Assembly (NCBI GenBank): GCA_014529385.2
Contig: CM043944.1
Location: forward strand, 56,799,268-56,863,267
Reading direction: 5' to 3'
Length of the DNA stretch: 64,000 bases
From: Adiantum capillus-veneris
Taxonomy: Eukaryota; Streptophyta; Polypodiopsida; Polypodiales; Pteridaceae
Shown here: piece by piece, positions 44,013-55,347 of the stretch
Layout of the letters: each line of letters begins with the position of its first letter
Numbering within the stretch: the stretch's first letter is position 1
Position numbers and translations under genes: made by a program
Notes under the pieces: model-generated
The model's input: only the letters and a program-made list of their open reading frames with translations
Databases searched by the model: none
What the model was told of the DNA's origin: nothing

Positions 44013-45783
44013 TGATAGCCGTTTTTCGACTCTCCATAATTGCCATAGTAAGTTACTCCACCCTACCAAATTCACCCAAACGCTATGGATATCCCTACCA
44101 TTTCACTGTACATAGGCATGTGTGAGTTAGGGGGCTTTTCCCTTATCTTCTTAAAAACCCTCAGCTAGCTAATCACTGGGCTAGTTGATCCAAAAAAATA
44201 AAAAAATAAAAGTATGTTATGACCTCTTTGTGTGTAAATATTTCATTGTATATATGGCCTAAATATACGGATTATTTATAATTATTTTGGTATTTTATTT
44301 AAATATTTCTACTTAGGTGTGTGTTTTATTAAACCTATGTACACCTTCTTTCATCCTCTTACACCATAATTATATTTTTTGCCAATATGTACATACTCTA
44401 ACCTCATATTTTTTCTTTATACAAATCACTCCCACATTTTCACCCTCACCCTCGTGAAAACAAAAAATTGATTTCTACTCATTGGTTACGTTTATTATAT
44501 TATTTACTTGCATACCTTTTCCTCTTTCACCCAAAATAATTCAAGGAGGGACCATATCATTTGATTCCAATATCTTTCCATATCCATAACTCCTCCATAT
44601 TTTTATTATTATTTTTACTCATTATTCTAACACCATGTGCTCATTGAGCTAAAGTCCATGAATAGTCCATACACTAGTCCCACCATGTATATATTTCTTT
44701 ATTCACCAATAATCCTCCTCCATGCATGGGTCAAGGGCAACTTGGATGCTTTGTATTATAATATGACAAAGGAGGGACTCACTCTTGGATGCATTGTACA
44801 AATTCAACAAAGGAGGGGGCCACTAAAAGACTTTTGCAGGCATAAAAACAGGCTTTTTAATGAGAATTGTGGCACCTATCTCCACTCCGAATTTGGAGTG
44901 GTGGTCAAAAGAGAAAATGTAGCCCACGCTCTGAATAATCACCTCAAATTTTTTCATGATTTTTGGAGCTACCAGCGGTGAGCTATCATTTTTTGAGTGG
45001 ACCCCAGTCTGCCCACTTTTCTCACAAGTAGCCCTTAGTCTTCTCTCACCCTTCCACACACCTACTCACTCTTACACATCCCTCCCTCTCCTTCCCTCAC
45101 TCAAACCTGCAATTTCCATGGCTTCTCCCACCCTCTTCACCATTACCCTTCTCTCTCATCCCTATAGTTCTTTTATGAACCTCTACATACATACACCCTC
45201 TCCATGTCTCTCTCTATTGCTTCTATGTTACAATTTCATTTACCTCTCCTAAAAATATCTAAAATTCAGAATCTTAACCATGATAACTTCTGCAAATTGA
45301 GGATTTTTCATCAACAAATCCTCTTTTCATCGTGGTGGTCAACCGTGGCGGCGGCGTAAAGAAGCGAAGAAGAAGAAGAAGACCAGCGGTCATTTTTTCC
45401 ACAATCTACACAAGGGTGAGTTCAAGCTTCTTCAAAGCTTCACCATCTCAATGATTCTCTTTTAATTCTCATCCTACCCATTGTAAATGTATCACTAAAA
45501 ATTCTAGTGATTATTACCACTAACAACTAACTTCTCTTGTAAAAATGCACCCACACTATCAACATATGGAGTAGGCAACCGCACAAGTAAACCAAATTCA
45601 TTCACTCCCATGGAAGTTTCTCTCCTTTCACCACATCAATAATTCTCTTACTTGAGCCCACATCCATGTGACTCAAGAGAAAAGAGAGACCCCATTATCA
45701 TTTGAAATTCATAAAAATTCATAATCCTTGATCTTTCCTAATAAAATTGATTAGGCTTAATCCTAATCAAGGCTTCTAAAACC

Positions 45784-45791
45784 TATAAATA
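45784..45791 (+). promoter_or_regulatory. TATA box of H LTR
   Basis: TATAAATA, about 820 bp before the LTR end; the only strong match in this stretch. Confidence 0.55.
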
Positions 45792-46288
45792 GAACCCATT
45801 CCTCCTTGTAAAATACATCACTATACCATTGCACACTAGATTGAGTGTACCACACGCCAGTTCTATCTTGGTTGTAAAGGAAGAGTAAGCTTTCTATACA
45901 CCATCACCTTGGTGCATAGAAAAGCTTGAGCTAGTTTGAGTAAGTGCGAGTAGAAGATATTCTTCCTACCATTGTTGTATCTACCCCAACATCAATGAAT
46001 TGGTAGTTTTGGGTGCAATTCATGCCCAAAGGCTCACGCTTCTCCTCCAATTTGGCTTGGCAAACTCATTCAGCTTCATAAGGTGACTTGTTTCATTGAA
46101 GGTTGTTGTTTTGTTGCTTGTGATTCATTGGCTATTTTTTGGCTACCATTGTAAGAGGGTGGATGGTGAGAGGGATCCCATAACCCTAAGACAATGTGCT
46201 AGTGATGCTATAACCAAATCTTGTCACTTGATTCCGCAAGCTCTAAGTTCCTTTTTGTGCAAATATAAAGTTGAAGCTAAGTTGTACA

Positions 46289-46292
<4 letters not shown>

Positions 46293-46348
<56 letters not shown>
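46293..46348 (+). repeat. (TC)n microsatellite in H LTR
   Basis: About 28 TC units; downstream of the TATA box, so it would be transcribed. Confidence 0.97.
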
Positions 46349-46352
<4 letters not shown>

Positions 46353-46605
46353 TTTTAGTGTGTGAGAGTGTTCCATTGGTGTTAGGGTTAGTGTAAATTC
46401 CTTGCTTGTTTGTGGGTTTCTCTAACGATTATCCTCTTTTGCGTCCTAGTTCGCTCTTAAACTAGGTGGTGCCCTTTGTGTAGTTGGGATTTGGTTGTGG
46501 GTTTGTTGTGTTGTGTTTTGTCCCATTCCCATTGAGCAGCACGAGAGCCTTGAAGGGTGTCTAGAGGTTGCTCTTCTTGTTGCCCGCCCCGGACCGCCTC
46601 AATTT

Positions 46606-46624
46606 TGGTGCCCCCACTGAGGAC
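46606..46624 (+). promoter_or_regulatory. H primer-binding site
   Basis: TGGTGCCCCCACTGAGGAC, four bases after the LTR end. The tRNA is not identified. Confidence 0.6.
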
Positions 46625-46678
46625 AGGCTTATGTATGTTTTGTGAAGGCTCAACCTTTAGCATAATCAAGTAGCTTGC

Positions 46679-46891
46679 ATGAATCACGAGAATTTGTATG
46701 ATCCCTTCATTCCCATTGCAAGGCAAAAGGTACACATAATTTTTAGTACTAAGTTGCAATTTCAGCGAGTAATTCGTAGAATTTTAAGTCCTCTTAGGTT
46801 GGTAGAGATAAACGCATCAGTAAATCCTTTTATTTTTCCTCTCATTAGGTATGACCTTAGTTTGGACGTCTATATTTTTGTTTTGTTTTAA
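46679..46891 (+). CDS. Mini-ORF A homologue (70 codons) in H leader
   Basis: Begins MNHENLYDP and ends YIFVLF. It is aligned end to end, without gaps, with the G-family 70-codon ORFs: shared STKLQFQR, EINASVNPFI-type block and IRYD. It lies 55 bp after the PBS and before gag, so it would be an upstream ORF in the genomic RNA. Known families do not come to mind. Confidence 0.62.
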   Translation: MNHENLYDPFIPIARQKVHIIFSTKLQFQRVIRRILSPLRLVEINASVNPFIFPLIRYDLSLDVYIFVLF

Positions 46892-46912
46892 GAATTAGGT
46901 CATGCATAGACC

Positions 46913-47131
46913 ATGGATAATGGCCCAGGAATACAGGTTTTTCCCTTTCATTTCACTCCACACATTAGAGTAAACATTGCAATTAGTAGAAAAATCCATT
47001 TTCAACAACGTATGGTATTCATGTTTGGTGCCCAAAGAGTAGGAGAAATTCTCACGTCACCAAACCCTGTCATTCTACCTCTTATTGATTATCATAGGTC
47101 ATTTGATGTGAATATTTTTATTTTGTTGTAG
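46913..47131 (+). CDS. Mini-ORF B homologue (72 codons) in H leader
   Basis: Begins MDNGPGIQV. It shares ISRKIHFQQ, then NP-x-ILPLIDY and SFDV with the G-family mini-ORF B, and the same end pattern with mini-ORF A 22 bp upstream. Order here is A then B, reverse of the G LTR. Gag follows after 85 bp. Confidence 0.62.
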   Translation: MDNGPGIQVFPFHFTPHIRVNIAISRKIHFQQRMVFMFGAQRVGEILTSPNPVILPLIDYHRSFDVNIFILL

Positions 47132-47215
47132 AATAGATTGCAATTTAGAAAATATTATTGTGTAAATCTTTTAAAGAAAGAAAAAACAAAAACGCGTCAC
47201 TTTGAAATCAATTCA

Positions 47216-49521
47216 ATGGAGAGCCAATGCCAAATGTCTGGATATCCTCTTTTCTTTGGAGAGGCTAGAGAGGATGCAGAATTATTTCTAGCGAATTTCA
47301 AGATGTCTTGCCGTATCAAGAGGATAGTAACTGATCAAGAACGTGTAGAAATGTTTGAGGTGGTCCTTAGAAAAGATGCTAGCACTTGGTTTGACTCTTT
47401 GCCTGAGGAAGTTAAAGGGAATTACACGGAAATTTTGAATCGTTTCAAGAAATACTTCTTTGATTCCCAAAACACTCAGAAATTATGGCAAGACATTGTT
47501 TCTCATAAGCAAAAAGACTTAGATGACTACTACTTGTACAAGCAAGAGTTCCTACGTCTTTGGGCTCTATGGATACGAAATGTTGCTAACCCTGGTGATG
47601 GTGAATAATTTCTAAAGAAGGAGAGGTTCATAGCCGGACTCTTTCCTGACCTTAAGGTAAAAGTTGAGGCGAGTGCACCTGCTACCTTTGATGCAGCTGA
47701 AACTAGGGCTGCTGAGAAATATACAAAACTCAAGTGCTTAAGGGGGGAGGTTCCAATAGAAGGTCTTAGACCCAAAGTTAAGTCACAAGCATCAACATCT
47801 AAGGAGCTTCCTGAGGTAACGGCGGAAGTGATTGAGAAGTTAAATGAATCTTTTAGCAGCTTGTCAATTCACCTTGCACAAGCCGTAGGTCCAAAGGGAC
47901 AAGCAAAGAAGTCTGAAGAGCGAGACCCACGACCTAGGAGAGTCTTGCAATGTTGGAATTGCGGTGAGCCTGGACATGGGATGTATAATTGTCCTTGGCC
48001 CCATGGGGATCCATGGAGACCTAACTTGAATTACCCAGTGATGAATGCAGGTGAAGGAACTAGTCAGCAAACACGGCTTCTACAAAGGCCAAATGGAGCA
48101 AGACCACCTCCACAAGGAGTGGAAGGAGTTTCACCTTTGCCAGATCCAAACGTGCATGTGGTAGAGGTGAAAAACTCAAATGAGGTTGACATGGAAGCAA
48201 ATGGCATTAAGCGTGGCCGAGGGAAAGGTAAGGAGAAAGAAGGAGTTACATCACAAAGTGACCATGGACGAGAAAAGAAGGCAAAAGAGACCAAGGAGGC
48301 TAAGAGGACTCGACGTCGTATCAACCTCCAAGACTTCCCTCTTGGACATGGAATGGCTCCATTCAACCTGTTGGAAGACATGAGAGGTAAGGGTCCTGAT
48401 ATCTCATGGCCTCAATTTCTTGCATTATTTCCACAAGTTAGGAGGGATTTAACAAGGGCAATTAGCACTAGGAGAAAGGTGAAAGAGAGTGTGCCTGCTG
48501 TAAAAATTGCAGAAGCTGAAATGAATGAGGACATTACACCTGTGCTAGATTGTTACATAAAAGGGAGATTGGTTAGGAAAGGTCTAGTGGATGGGGGTGC
48601 ACAAATTTTCATCATGACAGAGGGACTCATGCAAAAACTAGGCATGCACATCCATGAGACACCTGAAATTAAGGTCAAGATGGCAAACAATAGCAAGGCT
48701 AGGTGCGTAGGCATTTGTAAAAATGTTTTTGTGGAGGCCTTTGGCATTAAGAAGGCAGTGGATTTCTATGTCATGTCTACCAAAGGAAATGGTTACCTAT
48801 TTATCCTAGGGAGACCATGGCTAATGAAAATGCGAGCTTTGCAGGATTGGGAGAGTGGAAAGCTAATTTGCAGGAACGAAAATCATAAGAAGGTTGTCTT
48901 TGACATGAAGGAACAACGCCAAGAGGAGCTCCATGAAGAATCATATCAAAGTGAGACGGAAGAAGGTTGGACCGATAGCACTTCAGAAGAAGAAAGTAGC
49001 GGCAGCATTACTGAAGAGGAGTCTTCCATCGAAGTCATGGGGGTAAGGTTTAAGCCAAGCAACCAAGAGACCTCTTATCAAGGCTTGGAGGAGGTAGGTC
49101 CTCAAGAGAATGAAGGTGTTCAAGATGAAGGGATGCTGGAAGGTATGCTATCAACAACACTTACAAAGGATGAAAGAGAGGAGTTCAAATGTGTGCTAAG
49201 GAAGTTTCCTAGGCTTTTTGCTAAAGACTACACCGACGTGCGTGGGGTAGATGTTTTTCAACACAAGATTGAGTTAAAGCCTGAGGCCACACCCAAAGCT
49301 CAGAAGCTACGAAGGCTAGGAGTTATAAAGGAGCAGGCTCTACTCAAGGAGGTAAGAAAGCTTCTAGCAGCAGGTTTCATTTATCCAGTGGAGAATTCAG
49401 AGTGGGTCTCTCCTGTTGTTGTCACTCCTAAGAAAAATGGCAAGTGGAGGGTGTGTGTGGATTACCGTCCCCTCAATGAGGCAACAAAAAGAGATCACTT
49501 TCCCCTCCCATTCATGCATCA
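47216..49521 (+). pseudogene. H Gag, protease and RT N-terminus
   Basis: Start chosen at ATG 47216 (MESQCQMSG); an in-frame ATG at 47138 is possible. Gag core DASTWFDSL, then an in-frame TAA at 47606-47608, zinc knuckle CWNCGEPGHGMYNC at ~47950-47990, protease GLVDGGAQIFIMT (D-G-G) and LFILGRPWL at ~48585-48825, RT fingers with WVSPVVVTPKKNGKWRVCV. The RT is cut at 49521 by a 498-bp insertion. Confidence 0.88.
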
Positions 49522-50019
49522 TGCACGCATTCATGCTTGCTGTTTGAGAAAGGATATTGTATTCATGATGCATTTATAAGTGACATTGGTTGATGGTACT
49601 TGCTTGACTTGTCCTCTTGAGTGGAAGTATTTGGTTTTAGTTATTCTAAAGTGATTGAAGTGTTCAATAAGTGTATCAAGAATTTTGTTTGAATGTTTGT
49701 TTTAGTAATGACCCTTGCGTATGACTTCTAGCATCTCATAACTAGATCTTGTCTTTCAATGGGGTGTAAATGGATACACATTTCTTAGAAAATTATGGTT
49801 AAAAAAATTTTCCCTCCCACCTACCCTTTTTGACTCATAATGTGGGAGGATTAATGTAATATATTGTTAATAAGATTTTGGATTTTGAAAGAGTACGAGC
49901 GGAAGTGCGACGCGAGAGAGAGTGCGAGAAGAAGAGCACGACGATATGGTGAACTCGCTCTACTGTAATGTCTAGAGCATAGTGAGTTCTTATTAGGTTT
50001 TTACAAAAGAATATGTGTA
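49522..50019 (+). mobile_element. 498-bp insertion in H RT
   Basis: RT coding breaks off at 49521 and resumes in frame at 50020-50023. The ends are TGCACGCATTC and GAATATGTGTA, which pair as inverted repeats at 8 of 11 positions with only transitions. No target duplication was seen. A small DNA transposon relic or a solo LTR are both possible. Confidence 0.55.
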
Positions 50020-52990
50020 GATACTAAATGAGGTAGCTGGTCATGAGAAGTACACTGTGTGCGATGGTTACTCAGGTTACTTTCAAATAGGGATTGCATT
50101 GGAGGATCAATTGAAAACAACCTTTATCACTCCTTGGGGTTGTTATGATTTTAGAGTCATGCCATTTGGTCTGACAAATGCTCCTGCAACATTCCAACGT
50201 TTCATGAATATGGTGTTTCAAGCATTCTTTGGAAAGTCAATTAGGGTGTTCATTGATGATTTCTGTATTTATAGCTCAAAATCATTGCATCTACAAAGGG
50301 TAGAAGAAGGTTTAAAGAAGCTCTACGACATGGGAGGTCAACTCAACCCCGACAAGTGCCATATAGGTGAGGATGAAGTAATCTTGCTTGGTCATAAAGT
50401 TTCTTACAAAGGCATTGAAGTGGATCCTTCAAAGGCAAAGGCTCTTATTGAGCTACTATCACCCAAGAGTCTTAAGGAGGTCATCTCATTCATTCAAAAG
50501 GTGAAGTATATGTCACGCTTCATTCACTTAGCCTCGGAGTTACTTCACCCTTTGCAAAAGTTGACACAACAAGTAGAATTTGCATGGTCTGATGAGCTTG
50601 AAGAGTACTTTTGTAACATTAAAGCCATTTTGTCAGAGCTACCAACACTCATGCCTCCTTGTTGGGAGTACAAATTCTTTGTTAGCTCTAGTGCTGGGAA
50701 AGAAACAATTGGTGTAGTTTTGTTACAACAAGATCCCCACAGTACAAGGATGCGACCCATCTACTTTGCTAGTAGGGTCATGAATGCTTTGGAGAGAGAC
50801 TACACAGAAGCAGAACTCATGATGCTTTCTCTCATGTTTGCGGTGAGAAAGTTTAGATCCTACCTGCTACCAAAACCTTTTGTAATTCTCACTGCAGAAA
50901 TGTTCCCTTGGGTGTCATCTCAAATGAATCTTAGTACTAGGATCTCAAAGTGGATTATGGAGTTGCAAGAGTTCCAATACTCTTTCAAGGTAGAAGATAG
51001 TGTGCGTGCACAATTGGCAGGGATTCTCACTTATAGGGTACATGAGAAGGAAATTAAGGTGCCTCAAGTAAAGACCCTACCATTGCCACCACCAAAAAGT
51101 ATTCCCAATGCTTTTACCTTGTTCTTTGATGGAGCTTTTCGACGAGCCACAGGGAAAGCAGGGGGAGGGCTAGTGTTGCTCCACCCAAGTGGAGAGGTGG
51201 TCATGAAAGAGAAGGTCAATCTACTAGGTTCAACTAGCAACAATGAAGCAGAATACGACACACTACTTCATGGTTTGAAGATGTGCATTGGCCAAGGGAT
51301 AAAACGTCTCATGGTAAAGGGAGATGCACTTCTCATTGTTAAACAGATTTTAGGCATTTGGGCATGCAAGAATGAAAGCTTAAGGACAAAAGTTCATGCC
51401 ATTCGTAGGATGTTTAATCAGTTTGAAGAAGTGCAACTATATCATATTCAGAGGAAACAAAATGAAGATGCCTATTTACTTGCACAACAAGCAGTTACAT
51501 GTGTTGAGAGAGAAGTGCAGGTCATCATGGTGGCAGCAGCTGTCAAGCAACCGAGATACCAGGGATTGGAGTCATTGGCTCCCATTATTGGCTACATTTT
51601 GGAGGGTGAGCTTCCACAAGACTTCACGAAGGCTCAGAAGAGGAGACTCATGAAGAAGGCAAGTTTCTATATCTTCCTAGAAGGCTCCCTCTATCAAAGA
51701 GGGAAGGATCAAGTGTGCAGAAGAGTACCAACTATCGAGGAAATTCCAGCTATTCTAAAAGGTTTGCATGAAGAGGCATGTGGTGGTCATTTTGCCCAAG
51801 AATCAACTGTGAAGAAGATTTTTCTTGCGGGGTATGTTTGGCCAAGCTTGCATGTGGATGTTCAGCATTGGTGTAAAAGCTGTCACAATTGTCAGATAAA
51901 TGGAAATAGAAGGTTGGTGCATGGTCCGAGGCAAATAGTGCTTGCAAATGGACCCTTTGAAAAGTGGGGCATTGATACTATGGGTCCTCTGCCTAGGACA
52001 AAAAATGGTAAATTCTACATTCTAGTGGCTGTAGACTATATGACTAGGTGGGTGGAAGCTCAAAGTGTGGCAAGAGTGAATGAGAGGACAGTTAGCAAGT
52101 TTGTGTACAATCACATTTGTTGCAGATTTGGCACACCTTTGGAGATTGTTTCTGATAATGGTCCAGGGTTTAGGAAGGGCTTGCTCACAGAAGTTTGTGA
52201 AGAGCTTCACATTCTACATTGTCATAGCACACCATACTACCCACAGTCAAATGGTTTGGTGGAGAAGGCTAATGGTGTCATTGCAGGAATCATTAGAAAG
52301 ATGGTGCAAAACAAGACAAAATTATGGGATGACTTCTTGGATGGTGCCTTGTGGGCATATCGAACCACATATAGGGAAGCCACGGAGTTCACACCATTTC
52401 ACTTGGTCTATGGTCAAGAGGCTTTGCAGCCTATCGAGCTCAACATTCCAACAATGCGACTTCATGGCAAAGGAGCACAAGATGATCAAGAGGTATGGAT
52501 GGATCGACTTCTCACGTTAGTGGAGCTTGAGTGGAAAAGAGAAGCAGCATACGAGTGCTACAAGAGGAAAGCCACACAAGCGAAAGAAACGCACGACAAG
52601 AAACTGAAGGACAAAGGCATCAAGGAAGGAGAGCTTGTGCTAAGGTATGACAATCGACTTGAAAATCGTTTTGATGCCAAGTTTGAAACTAGATGGCAAG
52701 GGCCATACATAGTCAAGAAGTCTTTCAATTCTAGTTACTATCAGCTTATGGACTTGAATGGTAAAGAGCACTCCAGGAAGGTAAACGGGTATCGCTGGAA
52801 GCCCTATTTGAGTCGCCTTTTACCAAAGGATCTACCAAAGATCTGTCCAAAGGCTGCTGTCTCATGTAAGTATTGTTACATGAAGCATGAGTGTAACTCC
52901 AGCCAAAATCCTGAGGGGCCAAACAATGAAGATTTCGTCAAGGACTCTGAAGCACTCTCTTTGGAAAATATGCTCTATGATGGTACATGA
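50020..52990 (+). CDS. H RT palm, RNase H, second RNase H and integrase
   Basis: 977 codons open from 50057, with ~12 more upstream to the insertion. RT: RVMPFGLTNAPATFQR and VFIDDFCIYS. First RNase H to ~51000. Second, archaeal-type RNase H at ~51105-51500: LFFDGAF, SNNEAEYDTLLHG, VKGDALLIVKQI, and NEDAYLLA, where Tyr stands for the usual fourth acid. Integrase: HEEACGGH, CHNC, WGIDTMGPL, SDNGPGF, NGLVEKAN and RWQGPYIVKK. The tail has CKYCYMKHEC, a Cys/His cluster. It ends ~28 bp before the 3' LTR. Confidence 0.93.
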
Positions 52991-53018
52991 ATATACCATC
53001 ATCCTGGGCGAGAGCTAA

Positions 53019-53700
53019 TTATAGCCGTTTTTCGGCTCTCCGTAATTGCCATATTAAGTTACTCCACCCTACCAAATTCACCCAAATGCTATGGCTATCC
53101 CTACCATTTCACTGTACATAGGCGTGTGTGAGTTAGGGGGCTTTTCCCATATCTTCTTAAAAACCCTCAGCTAGCTAGTCACTGGGCTAGTTGAGCCAAA
53201 AAAATAAATAAAATAAATAAATTAAAATATATTATGGCCCATTTGTGTGTAAATATTGCATTATATATATGGCCTAAATATAGAGAGTTTTATAATTATT
53301 CTGGTATTTTATTTAAATATTTATACTTAGGTGTGTGTTTTATTAAACCTGTGTATGCCTTCTTTCATCCTCTTACACCATAATTATATTTTTTGCCAAT
53401 ATGTACATACTCTAACCTCATATTTTTCCTTTATACAAATCACTCCCACATTTTCACCCTCACCCTCGTGAAAACAAAAAATTGATTTCTACTCATTGGT
53501 TACGTTTATTATATTATTTAATTGCATACCTTTTCCTCTTTCACCCAAAATAATTCAAGGAGAGACCATATCATATGATTCCAATATCTTTCCATATCCA
53601 TAACTCCTCCATATTTTTATTATTATTTTTACTCATTATTCTAACACCATGTGCTCATTGAGCTAAAGTCCATGAATAGTCCATACACTAGTCCCACCAT
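53019..53700 (+). repeat. H 3' LTR (truncated, 682 bp)
   Basis: Starts TTATAGCCG after a short purine stretch. It stops abruptly at CCCACCAT, where G2 LTR sequence resumes; about 1.9 kb of LTR plus ~105 bp of G2 LTR are missing. Confidence 0.88.
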
Positions 53701-55158
53701 TCTAATAGATCGTACAGAGTGAAAGCGATAGAAATTATCATCATGTGGATTATTCATCTAGGATAACTCTAGTATGTGTAAAATGTAGATATGAGAGAAG
53801 AGAAGGGAAGAGAAGAGAAGAGAGTTTCCCTCGCAAGCCCTATTTTTTCCCGTAGGCAATAAGGATACTGAGGGGAGAGTTATACCTGTAGTAGCAAGGA
53901 GAACCGAAAATTTGTAGAGAGGATGAATTACTAAGAGTGAGAGAGATAGGTTTGGTTAAGGAGATAAGATTAGATATATATATATGTTGGATTAAAGACG
54001 AAAAAGAAAACAACAAGAAATCAAGAAAACATCAATGTAGAACACATCTTACTTGACAAACCCTTCAACACCATTATTGATGGAGAGAGAAGAAGAGGAG
54101 AGAATTCAACGTTGATTGATACGCAAAGTCCAACACCTTCTTTGATTAGAGTTGATCTTCCAAGGATAGCGTAAAAGAATGGCTAGTCTTCCTGTAGGAG
54201 AAAGTGTAGGCTTGGGCTTATGTTAATGGCTAAGTACAATTAGGCATTACTACTCACTCCCTCAAGAATTCCTCTCATCAATGGCTTGAATGCTTGAGTT
54301 ATTTTCAAGGAAGAAGATGTCAACTTTTATAGGTGAAGGTAACCCCCAAGGGTTTACACAAGAAGAAAAGAGCCAGTGTGAACAGAAACTGGAAAAGTTG
54401 AAAATGAGCTGTCCCTACATGATGTGGGCAGACTTGGGTCCAGTATTTGGATCATATCTCCTCAACCTTGGCTCCAAATAAAAGAAAGTAAAAATATGGG
54501 CAGAAACTTCAGCTCATTAGCTACGACTTCCTTTTTATATGCATTTTCCAATTCGGATTATAACCTTGTGCAAAAAAATCATCAAAATAGGGCCCATTTC
54601 TGGCAGCAAAAGTCTTCCTGTGGTCCCCTTAGCCTAGACTTTCATTCGATTCCAAAGGACACCTCATGCCATATGAAAGCATGAAATTTCTCCTTGACAA
54701 AGCTTTGTAATCATGCTTGCAATAATGCATTAAAATAAGTGTATCTTTAAAATCATGCCACCTAGTGTCCCACTAGGATTTGATTCCCCCCTAGTAGCTA
54801 TTTAAAAAGAAATATAAGAAAAATATGAAAAATACATAGAATATATATATATTAGAGTTTACCCTAGATATAGGATCTAGCTAGGGTGTGAGATGATAAT
54901 GAGATAGTAGAAATAAAGAATCAATGCTTTTTGCCCCAAGTTAAAGAGACGGAGCTATTGACGCTTTTCCCATAGTATTTTTTGATGGTAAAGTAAGAAT
55001 AGGTTACCCTTGAGATAAATAATAGGATGAGATAGAAAGCATATTATTATACTTAAATATGCATATGTACATTATAGAAAATATAACTATGTATCTAAAA
55101 AGTTACAAGATAACTCTTGTAGCATGCGTTCCCACTATGTACGTGTCACAGCAGGACA
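53701..55158 (-). repeat. G2 3' LTR, proximal part
   Basis: Matches 59537-60965. It holds the first 19 codons of mini-ORF B at its broken end. It ends GGACA at the PPT. Confidence 0.92.
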
Positions 55159-55174
55159 TCCACCCCCTCTAAAC
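55159..55174 (-). promoter_or_regulatory. G2 polypurine tract
   Basis: Minus strand GTTTAGAGGGGGTGGA next to the LTR; same position as 7181-7195. Confidence 0.7.
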
Positions 55175-55347
55175 GTGCACATCCTCCGGTATAAGCCACA
55201 TTATTTCTTTGTAAGATTAGCCCTATTGTACATATTCCTTGCGTTCTTCTTCACTGGATGCTCTTCTTCCTCATCAACATCTTCTGGATCATTGTCTCCT
55301 CTTCTCTTAAACATTTTGATCCTTTTTCCTGCAATGGGAATCTTTAC

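Larger units (their letters stand above)
44013..46601 (+). repeat. H 5' LTR (2589 bp)
   Basis: Begins TGATAGCCG and ends CCGCCTCA just before the PBS. The first ~680 bp match 53019-53700. TATA box at 45784-45791 and a TC tract at 46293-46348 in the transcribed part. Confidence 0.8.
44013..53700 (+). mobile_element. H: Tat-like gypsy element with second RNase H
   Basis: 5' LTR 44013-46601, PBS, two mini-ORFs, gag-PR-RT, second RNase H, IN, PPT-like region, 3' LTR 53019-53700 (truncated). The additional RNase H between RT-RNase H and IN marks the Tat lineage. Only one stop and one insertion damage the 5.8-kb coding part, so it is the best preserved element here. It sits in the G2 3' LTR. Confidence 0.93.

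Noticed and set aside
49522-50019. Insertion in H RT as a spliceosomal intron
   Set aside because: No GT at the left junction, and retroelement RNA rarely keeps introns; ends look more like a mobile element.
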